A stretch of 64,000 bases of DNA from Rapana venosa (lineage: Eukaryota > Mollusca > Gastropoda > Neogastropoda > Muricidae), in the NCBI GenBank assembly GCA_028751875.1, contig CM054155.1, forward strand, positions 991,356 through 1,055,355, in the 5' to 3' direction. The position numbers were made by a program, and so were the translations under genes. Below, piece by piece: positions 1-13,000 of the stretch. The notes below the pieces were generated by a model. It was not told where the DNA came from. It was given only the letters and a program-made list of their open reading frames with translations, and searched no databases. How positions within the stretch are numbered: the first letter of the stretch is position 1; each line of letters opens with the position of its first letter.

Positions 1-2055
1 CCTCTCTCCATCAGACACACACACCCCACCTCTCTCCATCAGACACACACACACCACCCACCTCTCTCCATCAGACACACACACACCACCTCTCTCCATC
101 AGACACACACACCACCTCTCTCCATCAGACACCACACCCCACCTCTCTCCATCACACACACACCCCACCTCTCTCCATCAGACACACACACACCACCCAC
201 CTCTCTCCATCAGACACACACACACACCACCTCTCTCCATCAGACACACACACCACCTCTCTCCATCAGACACACACACACACACCACACCACCTCTCTC
301 CATCAGACACACACACACCACCACCTCTCTCCATCAGACACACACACCCCACCTCTCTACATCAAACACACACACACACACACCCCACCTCTCTACATCA
401 AACACACACCCCACCTCTCTACATCAGACACACACACACACACCCCACCTCTCTCCATCAGACACACACACCCCACCTCTCTACATCAAACACACACACA
501 CCCACCCCACCTCTCTACATCAAACACACACCCCACCTCTCTACATCAAACACACCCCCACCTCTCTACATCAGACACACACACAAACCCCACCTCTCTC
601 CATCAGACACACACACACACACCTGTCTCTGCACATCCCCACCTCTCCATCAAACACACACACACACACCTGTCTCTGCACATCCCCCACCTCTCCATAC
701 ACACACACACCTGTCTCTGCACATCCCCACCTCTCCATCAAACACACACACACACCTGTCTCTGCACACACCCACCTCTCCATCACACACACCTGTCTCT
801 GCACACCCCCACCTCTCCATCACACACACCTGTCTCTGCACATCCCCACCTCTCCATCAGACACACACACACCTGTCTCTGCACATCCCCACCTCTCCAT
901 CACACACACCTGTCTCTGCACACACCCCCACCTCTCCATCACACACACACACACCTGTCTCTGCACACCCTACCTCTCAATCACACACACACCTGTCTGC
1001 ACACCCCCACCTCTCCATCACACACACCTGTCTCTGCACACCCTACCTCTCAATCACACACACACCTGTCTGCACACCCCCACCTCTCCATCACACCACA
1101 CACACACCTGTCTTTGCACACCCCCCACCTCTCCATCACACACACACACACCTGTCTCTGCACACCCTACCTCTCAATCACACACACACCTGTCTGCACA
1201 CCCCCACCTCTCCATCACACACACACACACCTGTCTCTGCACACCCCCACCTCTCCATCACACACACACACACCTGTCTCTGCACACCCTACCTCTCAAT
1301 CACACACACACCTGTCTGCACACCCCCACCTCTCCATCAAACCCCCACCTCTCCATCAGACACACCTGTCTCTGCACACCTCCACCTCTCCATCACACAC
1401 ACCTGTCTCTGCACACCTCCACCTCTCCATCACACACACCTGTCTCTGCACACCCCCACCTCTCCATCACACACCCACCCTCTCTCCATACACACACACC
1501 CTGTCTCTGTCTCTGCACACCCACCCTCTCTCCATCAGACACACACCTGTCTCTGTCTCTGCACACCCACCCTCTCTCCATCAGACACACACCTGTCTCT
1601 ACACACCCACCCTCTCTCCATCACACACACCTGTCTCTGCACACCCACCCTCTCTCCATCACACACACCTGTCTCTGCACACCCACCCTCTCTCCATCAC
1701 ACACACCTGTCTCTGCACACCCACCCTCTCTCCATCACACACACCTGTCTCTGCACACCCACCCTCTCTCCATCACACACACCTGTCTCTGCACACCCAC
1801 CCTCTCTCCATCACACACACCTGTCTCTGCACACCCACCCTCTCTCCATCACACACACCTGTCTCTGCACACCCACCCTCTCTCCATCACACACACCTGT
1901 CTCTGCACACCCACCCTCTCTCCATCACACACACCTGTCTCTGCACACCCACCCTCTCTCCATCACACACACCTGTCTCTGCACACCCACCCTCTCTCCA
2001 TCAGACACACACCTGTCTCTACACACCCACCCTCTCTCTATCACACACCTCTAAT
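1..2055. repeat. CA-rich minisatellite, three domains
   Basis: 1-600: units of CCACCTCTCTCCATCAGACA plus variable CA. About 600-1600: units containing CTGTCTCTGCACA and CACCTCTCCATCA. 1600-2030: a regular 38-bp unit (CACCCACCCTCTCTCCATCA then CACACACCTGTCTCTGCA). The long plus-strand reading frame (1114-2076) is an artefact of the repeat. Confidence 0.95.
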
Positions 2056-2359
2056 CCAAACCAGCCACACTGCTAGTCATGCACATATACAGTGCATTTG
2101 AAAGGTATTTTGTTTTAAATGTCTCGTAAAAAAATGTCTGTTTGTAGTGTGATGGTTTCATTGCATGTTTTAGTTTTATTCTTTTCATCCCACTTCTAAA
2201 AAGTAGCAAAATACTATTAAAAAAAAAAGAAAAGAAAAAAGAAAAGAAAGGCTTCATGCTTTAAAAACCAGTCTTCTTTTTTCCAAACAGCTTGAGCTCC
2301 ACTTTTTCACCACCATCTTCAGGGTACATCTATTTCTTTAGGTGGGGGATGAACCGCAA

Positions 2360-2640
2360 ATCAACCCTTAGGTAAGCAGGAAGGTGGCTAAGATGTTAAA
2401 CCGGGAGGTTCCCAGTTCAATTCTCAGCCTTGCCCGTTCTTCCCAGTTTGACAAGAAAATCAAACCGAATGTCAGTCCTTTGGATGAGACTATAAACCGT
2501 GGCCCTGTGTGCGAATGCATGCATTTTGTGCTTATGTTCAAAACCTGTTCTGTCTTTCGGAAGAGTAGGTATTTTTGTGCCAGTACAAAGGATGACAAAC
2601 TATGAGAAAAAACGCATGCACACAGGTGTTATGTTTAGAC
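2360..2640 (+). mobile_element. SINE (family 1), diverged head
   Basis: tRNA-like head with B box AGTTCAATTCT near 2414, then tcctttggatgagactataa, ctttcggaagagtaggtatt and tttgtgccagtacaaagg. The 3' tail is weak. Confidence 0.75.
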
Positions 2641-2887
2641 ACCATCCCTGAATCGGAATGGGGCTACCTAAACAAGGAGGGGGGGTTGGAGAGGCCTCAT
2701 GCACAAAAATCTCACCATTAGTGAACTTCAGACCTCTAGCCAAGGAAGACCAAGGGGGGGGGGATCCTTAACTGTGAGCCAAGAAACTGCGCTGGTCACA
2801 GTAAGGGTGAACTAGCTTGTAGACGCACTATAACTAGACAAAAGGCAACCTGTATGTGAAGATACATCATGATCAACTACAAAACAT

Positions 2888-3872
2888 CTATGCATGCATG
2901 CACACACAGCACACACACAACACAGCACACACACACAACACAGCGCACACACAATACAGCGCACCACACACCACAGCACACACACACAACACAGCGCACC
3001 ACACAACACAGCACACACACACAACACAGCACACACACACACAGCGCACACACAACACCGCACACACACAACACCGCACACACACAACACGCACACACAC
3101 AACACCGCACACACACAACACCGCACACACACAACACACCACAACACCGCACACACACACACAACAGCACACACACAACACAGCACACACACACAACACC
3201 GCACACACACACAACACACACACACACACAGCACACACAACAAACACAGCACACACACACACAACACAGCACACACACACACACAGCACACACACACAAC
3301 ACAGCACACACACACAACACAGCACACACAACACAGCACACACAGCCACACACAACACAGCACACACACACGCACACACAACACAGCACACACACCACAA
3401 CACAAGCACACACACCCCACAACACAGCACCACACAACACAGCGCGCACCACAACACAGCGCGCCACAACACACCCACACAACCAGCGCGCACACAACAC
3501 AGCGCGCACACAACAACAGCGCGCACACAACACAGCGCGCACACAACACAGCGCGCACACAACACAGCGCGCACACAACAACAACCACACGCGCGCACAC
3601 ACACAACACAGCGCACACACAACACAGCACAGCGCGCACACACACACAACACAGCGCACACACAACACAGCACACCACACACAACACAGCGCACCACACA
3701 CAACACAGCACACACAAAACAACACAGCGCACCACAGCACACACACACCACAGCACACACACACCACAGCACACACACACCACAGCGCACCACACACACC
3801 ACAGCACACACACACAACACAGCACACACACACAACACAGCACACACACAACACAGCACACCACACACAAAA
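2888..3872. repeat. ACACACAACACAGC(G/A)C array
   Basis: About 1 kb of CA repeats regularly interrupted by AACACAGC or AACACCGC. Open in five frames because it lacks stop triplets; not coding. It follows exon 7 in the PHR transcript. Confidence 0.95.
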
Positions 3873-3976
3873 TGTGACGGCACACAGAGGTGACCCAAAA
3901 AACCAGGCCACAGAAAACCTTCTCACATTAACAATACCCCCCCCCCCCCCCCTCCCCAAAAAAAGAATCCACTGAC

Positions 3977-4098
3977 CTGGGCAGCATTCCACAAGTCATC
4001 ATGAGTATTGGCCCCTTCCAGCTGTTGCCGACTGTACACGTAGGACCGCTTGTCTCCCTTGTGAGCTTCCAAGGTGTCCTGTGCCCACTTGTATGCCC
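3977..4098 (-). CDS. PHR: PHR exon 7
   Basis: 122 bp, phase 1 in and 0 out, acceptor gatgttcag and donor CAG before GTCAGT. Joined to exon 6 it gives [17 protein letters not shown], then [20 protein letters not shown] and LWNAAQ. These match the FAD-domain helices of class II enzymes. No downstream exon is recognisable between 1 and 3976, which is mostly CA-rich arrays plus one SINE; the C-terminal exons should lie further left. Confidence 0.93.
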
Positions 4099-7000
4099 CT
4101 GAACATCAAACCCGTTTTCTTGTTGGCAACACATGCAGCGCCACTTTTTACCTTCTCCTAAACAGATCAGCACACAGACACAGAGGAGCATGACAAACTG
4201 TAACAGATGATGGAGGTGACCTCCCGTCTCGCTCCCTGAGGCTCCGCATGGACTCTGATGGCGTCTGCCTGGGGCGGGTAAACCCGGGATCCCTCTCCAG
4301 GCATACTGGGGTGACCTTTAGCTTCCGGGTCAAGGAGGGTCTTTATTTACAGAGTGCTAACCACAAGCTTTTTTACTCATTTTCACAGATTTGTTCAAAT
4401 ATGTCAAAAATGCACTATATACTTTTTTTAAAGACTGGGGACATAGAACAATACCAAGTAGTCGTGAGAAAGTTGGAAATGATCATCAAATGGGGAATGC
4501 TTGTGTTCCTACAGTGTTGACCTGCAGTTTGCAGGTAGGCAGCCAGCAGAGGACCATGGACTAAGGGGTACAGTCTTTGTTGAAAAATTCCAAACATTCT
4601 AACCTACCTCAGTTTGGTAAAATCTCGAGAGATTGGAGTTGGGGACTAGTCTTTCACAAAAGCAGTGGGTTTGTTGTTTGTTTGTTGAAATCTCTGTGGA
4701 TGCCTTAGTACATGCGGTATGAATGCTGCAAGAGTGACAGGGGAAAATGGAGGGCAAAGTGGCAACACAGGAAGGGGGTGTGTAGCCGGGAAACAGTTGT
4801 GTCCCCTTGCCAGGGGGCAGAGCTGGCCTCCACTTCTCTGGAAAATGGACGGGTTGTCCACGAACATGTAGGTGTCTGTCTGCATTCACACACAGGACCT
4901 CCATTGTCCACGAACATGTAGGTGTTCTGTCTGCATTCACACAGAGGACCTCCATTGTCCATGAACATGTAGGTGTTCTGTCTGCATTCACACAGAGGAC
5001 CTCCATTGTCCATGAACATGTGGGTGTTCTGTCTGCATTCACACACAGTCCTCCATTGTCCATGAACATGTAGGTGTTCTGTCTGCATTCACACACAGTC
5101 CTCCATTGTCCATGTAGATGTTCTGTCTGCATTCACACACAGTCCTCCATTGTCCATGAACATGTAGGTGTACTGTCTGCATTCACACACAGTCCTCCAT
5201 TGTCCACGAACATGTAGGTGTACTGTCTGCATTCACACACAGGTCCTCCATTGTCCACGAACATGTAGGTGTTCTGTCTGCATTCACACACAGTCCTCCA
5301 TTGTCCACGAACATGTAGGTGTTCTGTCTGCATTCACACACAGGACCTCCATTGTCCATGAACATGTAGGTGTTCTGTCTGCATTCACACACAGGTCCTC
5401 CATTGTCCATGAACATGTAGGTGTTTGTCTGCATTCACACACAGGTCCTCCATTGTCCATGAACATGTAGGTGTTTGTCTGCATTCACACACAGGTCCTC
5501 CATTGTCCACGAACATGTAGGTGTTTGTCTGCATTCACACACAGGTCCTCCATTGTCCATGAACATGTAGGTGTTCTGTCTGCATTCACACACAGGTCCT
5601 CCATTGTCCATGAACATGTAGGTGTTTGTCTGCATTCACACACAGGACCTCTGTTCTCAGTCTCATCTCAAAAGAATGTCTTTGGAATATTCTGATGTGG
5701 TGAAGTGTAGCAAGACGAAGATTATGTCACTGCGGTAAAGTCAGCAGTGCTAGCATCTTTTAATGGAGTCACACTGCTAGGACTCCTCTACCTTTAATGG
5801 AGTCACACTGCTAGGACTCCTCTACCTTTAATGGAGTCACACTGCTGCCCTACCTTTAATGGAGTCACACTGCTGCCCTACCTTTAATGGAGTCACACTG
5901 CTGCCCTACCTTTAATGGAGTCACACTGCTAGGACTCCTCTACCTTTAATGGAGTCACACTGCTGCCCTACCTTAAATGGAGTCACACTGCTGCCCTACC
6001 TTTAATGGAGTCACACTGCTAGGACTCCTCTACCTTTAATGGAGTCACACAGCTCCTCTACCTTTAATGGAGTCACACTGCTGCCCTACCTTTAATGGAG
6101 TCACACTGCTGCCCTACCTTTAATGGAGTCACACTGCTGCCCTACCTTTAATGGAGTCACACTGCTGCCCTACCTTTAATGGAGTCACACTGCTCCTCTA
6201 CCTTTAATGGAGTCACACTGCTCCTCTACCTTTAATGGAGTCACACTGCTGCCCTACCTTTAATGGAGTCACACTGCTGCCCTACCTTTAACCCTCTTGT
6301 TGTTGGATTCTACAGAGCTAAACTGCCTGTAGATTTTGAATTCTTTGCAGGTTTTCTACCTCCAACTGACTTACTTTACTCCTAAGACAATTGTGTGTGT
6401 GCATGACAAGTTATCAAGCTGAAATTTTGTCACAAGCTATGCATGTCTTTGTACTTGCATTTAGGTGCAAGTTTATGTGTCTGGTCACCAGATGTCTTGT
6501 CATTGTCACCTTATTTGTCACCAATCACAGGTAAAAATATGGTATATATGATAAAACAGCAAATCCTGCATGGATTTGACAATAGTTCAAGCATATTAGT
6601 GTCGAATAAGGAAGTGATACCCAGCTGATGTGTTTACCAATAGTTATGTGCAATAATACTTCAAGGATGTGTCACACAATGTCCCCATAGCACCTGTTGT
6701 TTTATGGTATGTCTCGAGGAGACAGAAGTTTTGTTTAACTATTTTTTCTTTTGAAAACAAGTCATATTCAATCGACATGTGACCTTTATACTGCAGTTCA
6801 TATCTGCGTGTGCTACCACATGTTTGTTAAGTGTACAGAAGTGTATTACTGTACATGACTGTCATCATTGTCACAGCACAGGTGTGACAAATTTGAAACA
6901 ACACAGAACTTCTGTAACTCTAGAAAATTTTAATGTTGGTAGTCTCTAAAGTAGTTGTAGTGGTGGCACAGGGTCACATCACATCACAAAAAGCACAAAT

Positions 7001-10000
7001 TATGGATGTGTGTGTGTGGGGGCGGGGGTGTAGCCTACCCATTGCTCTCACCTGTCGAACCTTGGCAGACGAAGACCTATTTTATTTTCCTTCTTGCTAT
7101 TTTCATTATCAGCATATCTGTTCGTTTCTGCCATTGCAGTTTCAAAGCAAAAGTGTGATAATAATGAGAAAACAGTCAAAAGGCATCACACTTTCAGGCG
7201 TCTATGCCGCGGACCGGCCGGGAGGTCAAATTTCTCCAGTCAGTGTGTGTAGCACAGGTCAGGAATGTGCCGTGTAGCATGTTATTTGCTGGCTCACTCT
7301 TCTCCCTAACTGCAGCATTTCCTTCCTCCTCTTCCTCGTAATCGTTTAATATAACAATTCTCGTTCAAATGTTTCTACTTCCAAGACAATAACATTCAAT
7401 TTATCGTCTTGCTAATCAGATGAATCGTCTGCTACGAAAGAAAAGGCCATTTTTTCCGCCACGCTGCACCATTGAAAAGCGTTCTGGTCGCTGGCTGTTA
7501 TTTCTTCCTTCCCTCCCCACTACACGCATGTTAGTGGTCTAAATTTATCACTGGCATCCTCTGACACCCTCCCTGCATCGCCCCACCAATTTTCAGACAC
7601 ACAGTGTGAAAACCACGAGGTCTGTGTGTGATGGAAAAGTACTGCCCACGTGGGCAGCACCAACTATCAGCTGCGGTCGTATTGGAATCTAGTGGCAGCC
7701 TCCGTTACTGTCGGCTGCGGCCGGATCAGGGACAAGAGGGTTAATGGAGTCACACTGCTGCCCTACCTTTAATGGAGTCACACTGCTGCCCTACCTTTAA
7801 TGGAGTCACACTGCTGCCCTACCTTTAATGGAGTCACACTGCTGCCCTACCTTTAATGGAGTCACACTGCTGCCCTACCTGTGATGGAGTCACACTGCTG
7901 CCCTACCTTTGATGGAGTCACACTGCTGCCCTACCTGTGATGGAGTCACACTGCTGCCCTACCTGTGAAGGAGTCACACTGCTGCCCTACCTGTGATGGA
8001 GTCACACTGCTGCCCTACCTGTGATGGAGTCACACTGCTGCCCTACCTTTGATGGAGTCACACTGCTGCCCTACCTGTGATGGAGTCACACTGCTGCCCT
8101 ACCTGTGATGGAGTCACACTGCTGCCCTACCTTTAATGGAGTCACACTGCTGCCCTACCTTTAATGGAGTCACACTGCTGCCCTACCTTTAATGGAGTCA
8201 CACTGCTGCCCTACCTGTGATGGAGTCACACTGCTGCCCTACCTGTGATGGAGTCACACTGCTGCCCTACCTGTGATGGAGTCACACTGCTGCCCTACCT
8301 GTGATGGAGTCACACTGCTGCCCTACCTGTGATGGAGTCACACTGCTGCCCTACCTGTGATGGAGTCACACTGCTGCCCTACCTGTGATGGAGTCACACT
8401 GCTGCCCTACCTGTGATGGAGTCACACTGCTGCCCTACCTGTGATGGAGTCACACTGCTGCCCTACCTGTGATGGAGTCACACTGCTGCCCCTACCTTTA
8501 ATGGAGTCACACTGCTGCCCTACCTGTGATGGAGTCACACTGCTCCCCTACCTGTGATGGAGTCACACTGCTGCCCTACCTGTGATGGAGTCACACTGCT
8601 GCCCTACCTGTGATGGAGTCACACTGCTGCCCTACCTGTGATGGAGTCACACTGCTGCCCTACCTGTGATGGAGTCACACTGCTGCCCTACCTTTAATGG
8701 AGTCACACTGCTGCCCTACCTGTGATGGAGTCACACTGCTCCCCTACCTGTGATGGAGTCACACTGCTGCCCTACCTGTGATGGAGTCACACTGCTGCCC
8801 TACCTGTGATGGAGTCACACTGCTGCCCTACCTGTGATGGAGTCACACTGCTGCCCTACCTGTGATGGAGTCACACTGCTGCCCTACCTGTGATGGAGTC
8901 ACACTGCTGCCCTACCTGTGATGGAGTCACACTGCTGCCCTACCTTTAATGGAGTCACACTGCTGCCCTACCTGTGATGGAGTCACACTGCTCCCCTACC
9001 TGTGATGGAGTCACACTGCTGCCCTACCTGTGATGGAGTCACACTGCTGCCCTACCTTTAATGGAGTCACACTGCTGCCCTACCTGTGATGGAGTCACAC
9101 TGCTGCCCTACCTGTGATGGAGTCACACTGCTGCCCTACCTGTGATGGAGTCACACTGCTGCCCTACCTGTGATGGAGTCACACTGCTGCCCTACCTGTG
9201 ATGGAGTCACACTGCTGCCCTACCTGTGATGGAGTCACACTGCTGCCCTACCTGTGATGGAGTCACACTGCTGCCCTACCTTTAATGGAGTCACACTGCT
9301 GCCCTACCTGTGATGGAGTCACACTGCTCCCCTACCTGTGATGGAGTCACACTGCTGCCCTACCTGTGATGGAGTCACACTGCTGCCCTACCTGTGATGG
9401 AGTCACACTGCTGCCCTACCTGTGATGGAGTCACACTGCTGCCCTACCTGTGATGGAGTCACACTGCTGCCCTACCTGTGATGGAGTCACACTGCTGCCC
9501 TACCTGTGATGGAGTCACACTGCTGCCCTACCTTTAATGGAGTCACACTGCTGCCCTAACCGTGATGGAGTCACACTGCTCCCCTACCTGTGATGGAGTC
9601 ACATCTGCTGCCTACCTGTGATGAGTCACACTGCTGCCCTACCTTTAATGGAGTCACACTGCTGCCCTACCTGTGATGGAGTCACACTGCTGCCCTACCT
9701 GTGATGGAGTCACACTGCTGCCCTACCTGTGATGGAGTCACACTGCTGCCCTACCTGTGATGGAGTCACACTGCTGCCCTACCTGTGATGGAGTCACACT
9801 GCTGCCCTACCTGTGATGGAGTCACACTGCTGCCCTACCTGTGATGGAGTCACACTGCTGCCCTACCTTTAATGGAGTCACACTGCTGCCCTACCTGTGA
9901 TGGAGTCACACTGCTCCCCTACCTGTGATGGAGTCACACTGCTGCCCTACCTGTGATGGAGTCACACTGCTGCCCTACCTGTGATGGAGTCACACTGCTG

Positions 10001-13000
10001 CCCTACCTGTGATGGAGTCACACTGCTGCCCTACCTGTGATGGAGTCACACTGCTGCCCTACCTGTGATGGAGTCACACTGCTGCCCTACCTGTGATGGA
10101 GTCACACTGCTGCCCTAACCTTTAATGGAGTCACACTGCTGCCCTACCTGTGATGGAGTCACACTGCTCCTCTACCTTTAATGGAGTCACACTGCTGCCC
10201 TACCTGTGATGGAGTCACACTGCTCCTCTACCTTTAATGGAGTCACACTGCTGCCCTACCTGTGATGGAGTCACACTGCTGCCCTACCTGTGATGGAGTC
10301 ACACTGCTGCCCTACCTGTGATGGAGTCACACTGCTGCCCTACCTGTGATGGAGTCACACTGCTGCCCTACCTGTGATGGAGTCACACTGCTGCCCTACC
10401 TGTGATGGAGTCACACTGCTGCCCTACCTGTGATGGAGTCGTAGTGTTCCTGGTTGTAGAAGCAGAAGTTGTCGGCCAGCTCTCTCCTGACCACCGCCTC
10501 TTCCACGAAGGCCTGCACCCCCTCCCTGTCCCGGGCCCGGTACAGGCTGACCGTTAGGATGCAGCGCTGCACCGATATCTGACCTGACAACAACAACAAC
10601 AACAACAACCACTCTTACTACAAGCCTGGCCACACACCTCTCCCTGACCCTCTCCTACTTTTTCCACACCCTGGCTTGAAACATAATGCTCCTTGCTTCA
10701 GCCATTTAAAAAAAAAAAAGAAAAAAAGAAGAAAAAAAATATATTGAGGGTTGCTTGCCAGAACTGGCTACTGAGGTTTGAGCTGCGCAGTTTCCAGACC
10801 TTTGCGTTTGAAGGTTTAACATGGCTGTCACCTTTGTGACTTTCTAGCTGTATTGAACTTCAGCCACTGAGATTTCTTTTGACAAATATATCCGCCTCTC
10901 ATTTCTGAAATGGTGATGACAACATGGTTTTTCTTGGGGTTTTTTTTTTGGAGGGGGGGGTTTGGGGGGGGAGGATAAATCCTCCTTATTCAACCAGAGT
11001 AGGAGGTGGTCAATTCTGGCGGTCACTGAAAGAGCAGAACTGACAAGAAAAGAGCCAGCCCTGACTGCCTAACCTGCCACGGCCAGCTGCCAGAACTGAC
11101 CAGTCTGCTGTCAACATGCCGGGCAAGCTGTTGACGCCTGGAACCTGCCAGTTCACGTTCAACCGGCACATGGCTGTGGTCACTTACTGCTGCAGGACCA
11201 CTCTTTCTCTGAACACAACCGGCACATAGCTGTGGTCACTTACTGCTGCAGGACCACTCTTTCTCTGAACACAACCGGCACATGGCTGTGGTCACTTACT
11301 GCTGCAGGACCACTCTTTCTCTGAATACAACCCGCACATGGCTGTGGTCACTTACTGCTGCAGGACCACTCTCTTTCTGAACACAGACAGCAAGATGTGA
11401 TCTATTCTTGGGTAGCGACGCTTTTCTTGATTGACTTACTGAATTGGGAGAGCCAGAGGTGGCTGTTCCAGAACATTCAAACAAAATATGCTCACAGAGA
11501 ACACAGGAGATGAAGAAGCAGTATCTATGAACCCCAAAAAGCATGCACAAATCTAGCACTTCACTTTGCCGATTTCTGAAAGTGTGAGAAAGAAGGTTGA
11601 TCTCTCTCTCTCCTCCCTCCCTCTCTGTCCTCCACCATCCCCCCCCCCCCCCCTCTCCTTTTCTCTCTCTGTCTGTGCTCATCTCTCTCTTTTTTAATTC
11701 CGGTTTTTAAAGTTCATGACTAATTCCTTCAGAGGCTGCCTCCTCCCCTGAAGTGCTTCATTCAAATTAGTTTACAAAAATATTGTGATTATCCCAAATC
11801 TCATCTCATCTGATCCGATCCCATAACCCCTTCCGGGGTCGTAGGGACACTGCAGTGATGAACGTTGCACCAGCTGGCTCCATTTTCCGCGCATGTGGGC
11901 AAGTGCCTGGGTTGTGGAGAAGCTCTTCCCGGTCCATTCAGTGATGTTGTCTGCCCATTTCTTCCTCTGTCTGCCTCGCCTTCTTTTCCCCTGCACTGTT
12001 CCTTGCAGTATGGTCTTGGAGAGCTCATTGATCTTGTCACATGTCCATACCATCTGAGCTTCCTTTTCTTGACTGTGGTCAGCAGGTCTTCGAAGTGCTT
12101 TACTTGTTGCGTGATGGTTTGTCGGACTTCTTCGTTGGTAATGTGGTCCGTGTATGAAATGCCAAGGAGTCTTCTGAGGCATCTCATCTCCAAAGCCTGG
12201 ATCCTCCTTTGTAGATCTGCATTCAATGACCAGGATTTGCATGCATACAGGTATGTGGAGATGACCAGTGAATACAGTAGCTTGACCTTGGTCCTGAGAG
12301 AGATGTTTCAGTCTTTCCAGATGGTCTTGAGCTTCGCCATTGCTGCTACTGTTTGTGCAGCTCTTGCAAGGATTTCAAATTGAACCTTCTCACTAATAAT
12401 AGCTCCAAGGTACTTGAAGTGATCTACATCCTCAAGTTCTTTTCCACTGACTGTGATCTAGGTGGTGATTGGCTGGGCACTGTTTGTCATGAGTTTTGTC
12501 TTTTCAGCACTGACCTCCATGCCGTATCTGGAGGATGTTTCGTCCAGGTTGTACACTAGGTTGGCTAGTTCCTGTTCGTTTCCTGCCAGTCTGTCGATGT
12601 CATTGGCAAACCCGAGGTTGGTGATTGTCCGCCCTCCAATACTGACTGTGCCAATGTGATCTGAGGCATCAGTCATTATGCGCTCAAGGAAGACATTGAT
12701 CAGTGTTGGCGATAGGAGACAGCCTTGACGGACTCCCACTGAGGTATGGTGCTCCTGAACTTCAGAATCCGGCTGAAAAAGATCAGCAAGCCAAAGAACA
12801 TCAGGCTAAAATTGAACCTAGACAGATTGAAGGACCCTACCATGGCAGAATCCTTCCAAGCAAAAATAGGCCGAAAATTTGCTGCACTGCTTGCAATTGA
12901 TAAGGATGCAGAGACAATAACCAACAGCTTCAGTGCAGCAATGACAGAAACAGCAAACGAACTACTGGGCAAACACCTCCAGAAAAAAACAACCATGGAT

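Noticed and set aside
1..2055. Telomeric or centromeric satellite
   Set aside because: Units are not TTAGGG-like, and arrays are of many unrelated families within gene introns.
1114..2076. 320-codon plus-strand frame
   Set aside because: It is the translation of a 38-bp CA-rich minisatellite; no stop triplets arise in such sequence. The same holds for the frames at 2812-3992 and 32502-36400 (up to 488 codons).
4599..5635. 17-residue repeat protein on the minus strand ([17 protein letters not shown])
   Set aside because: The unit is 51 bp, so any open frame repeats. The frame shifts between units of 50 and 51 bp and no start, splice or promoter context exists.
7741..10427. CRISPR array
   Set aside because: Repeats are directly abutting with no variable spacers, the genome is eukaryotic, and the unit matches an exon boundary.
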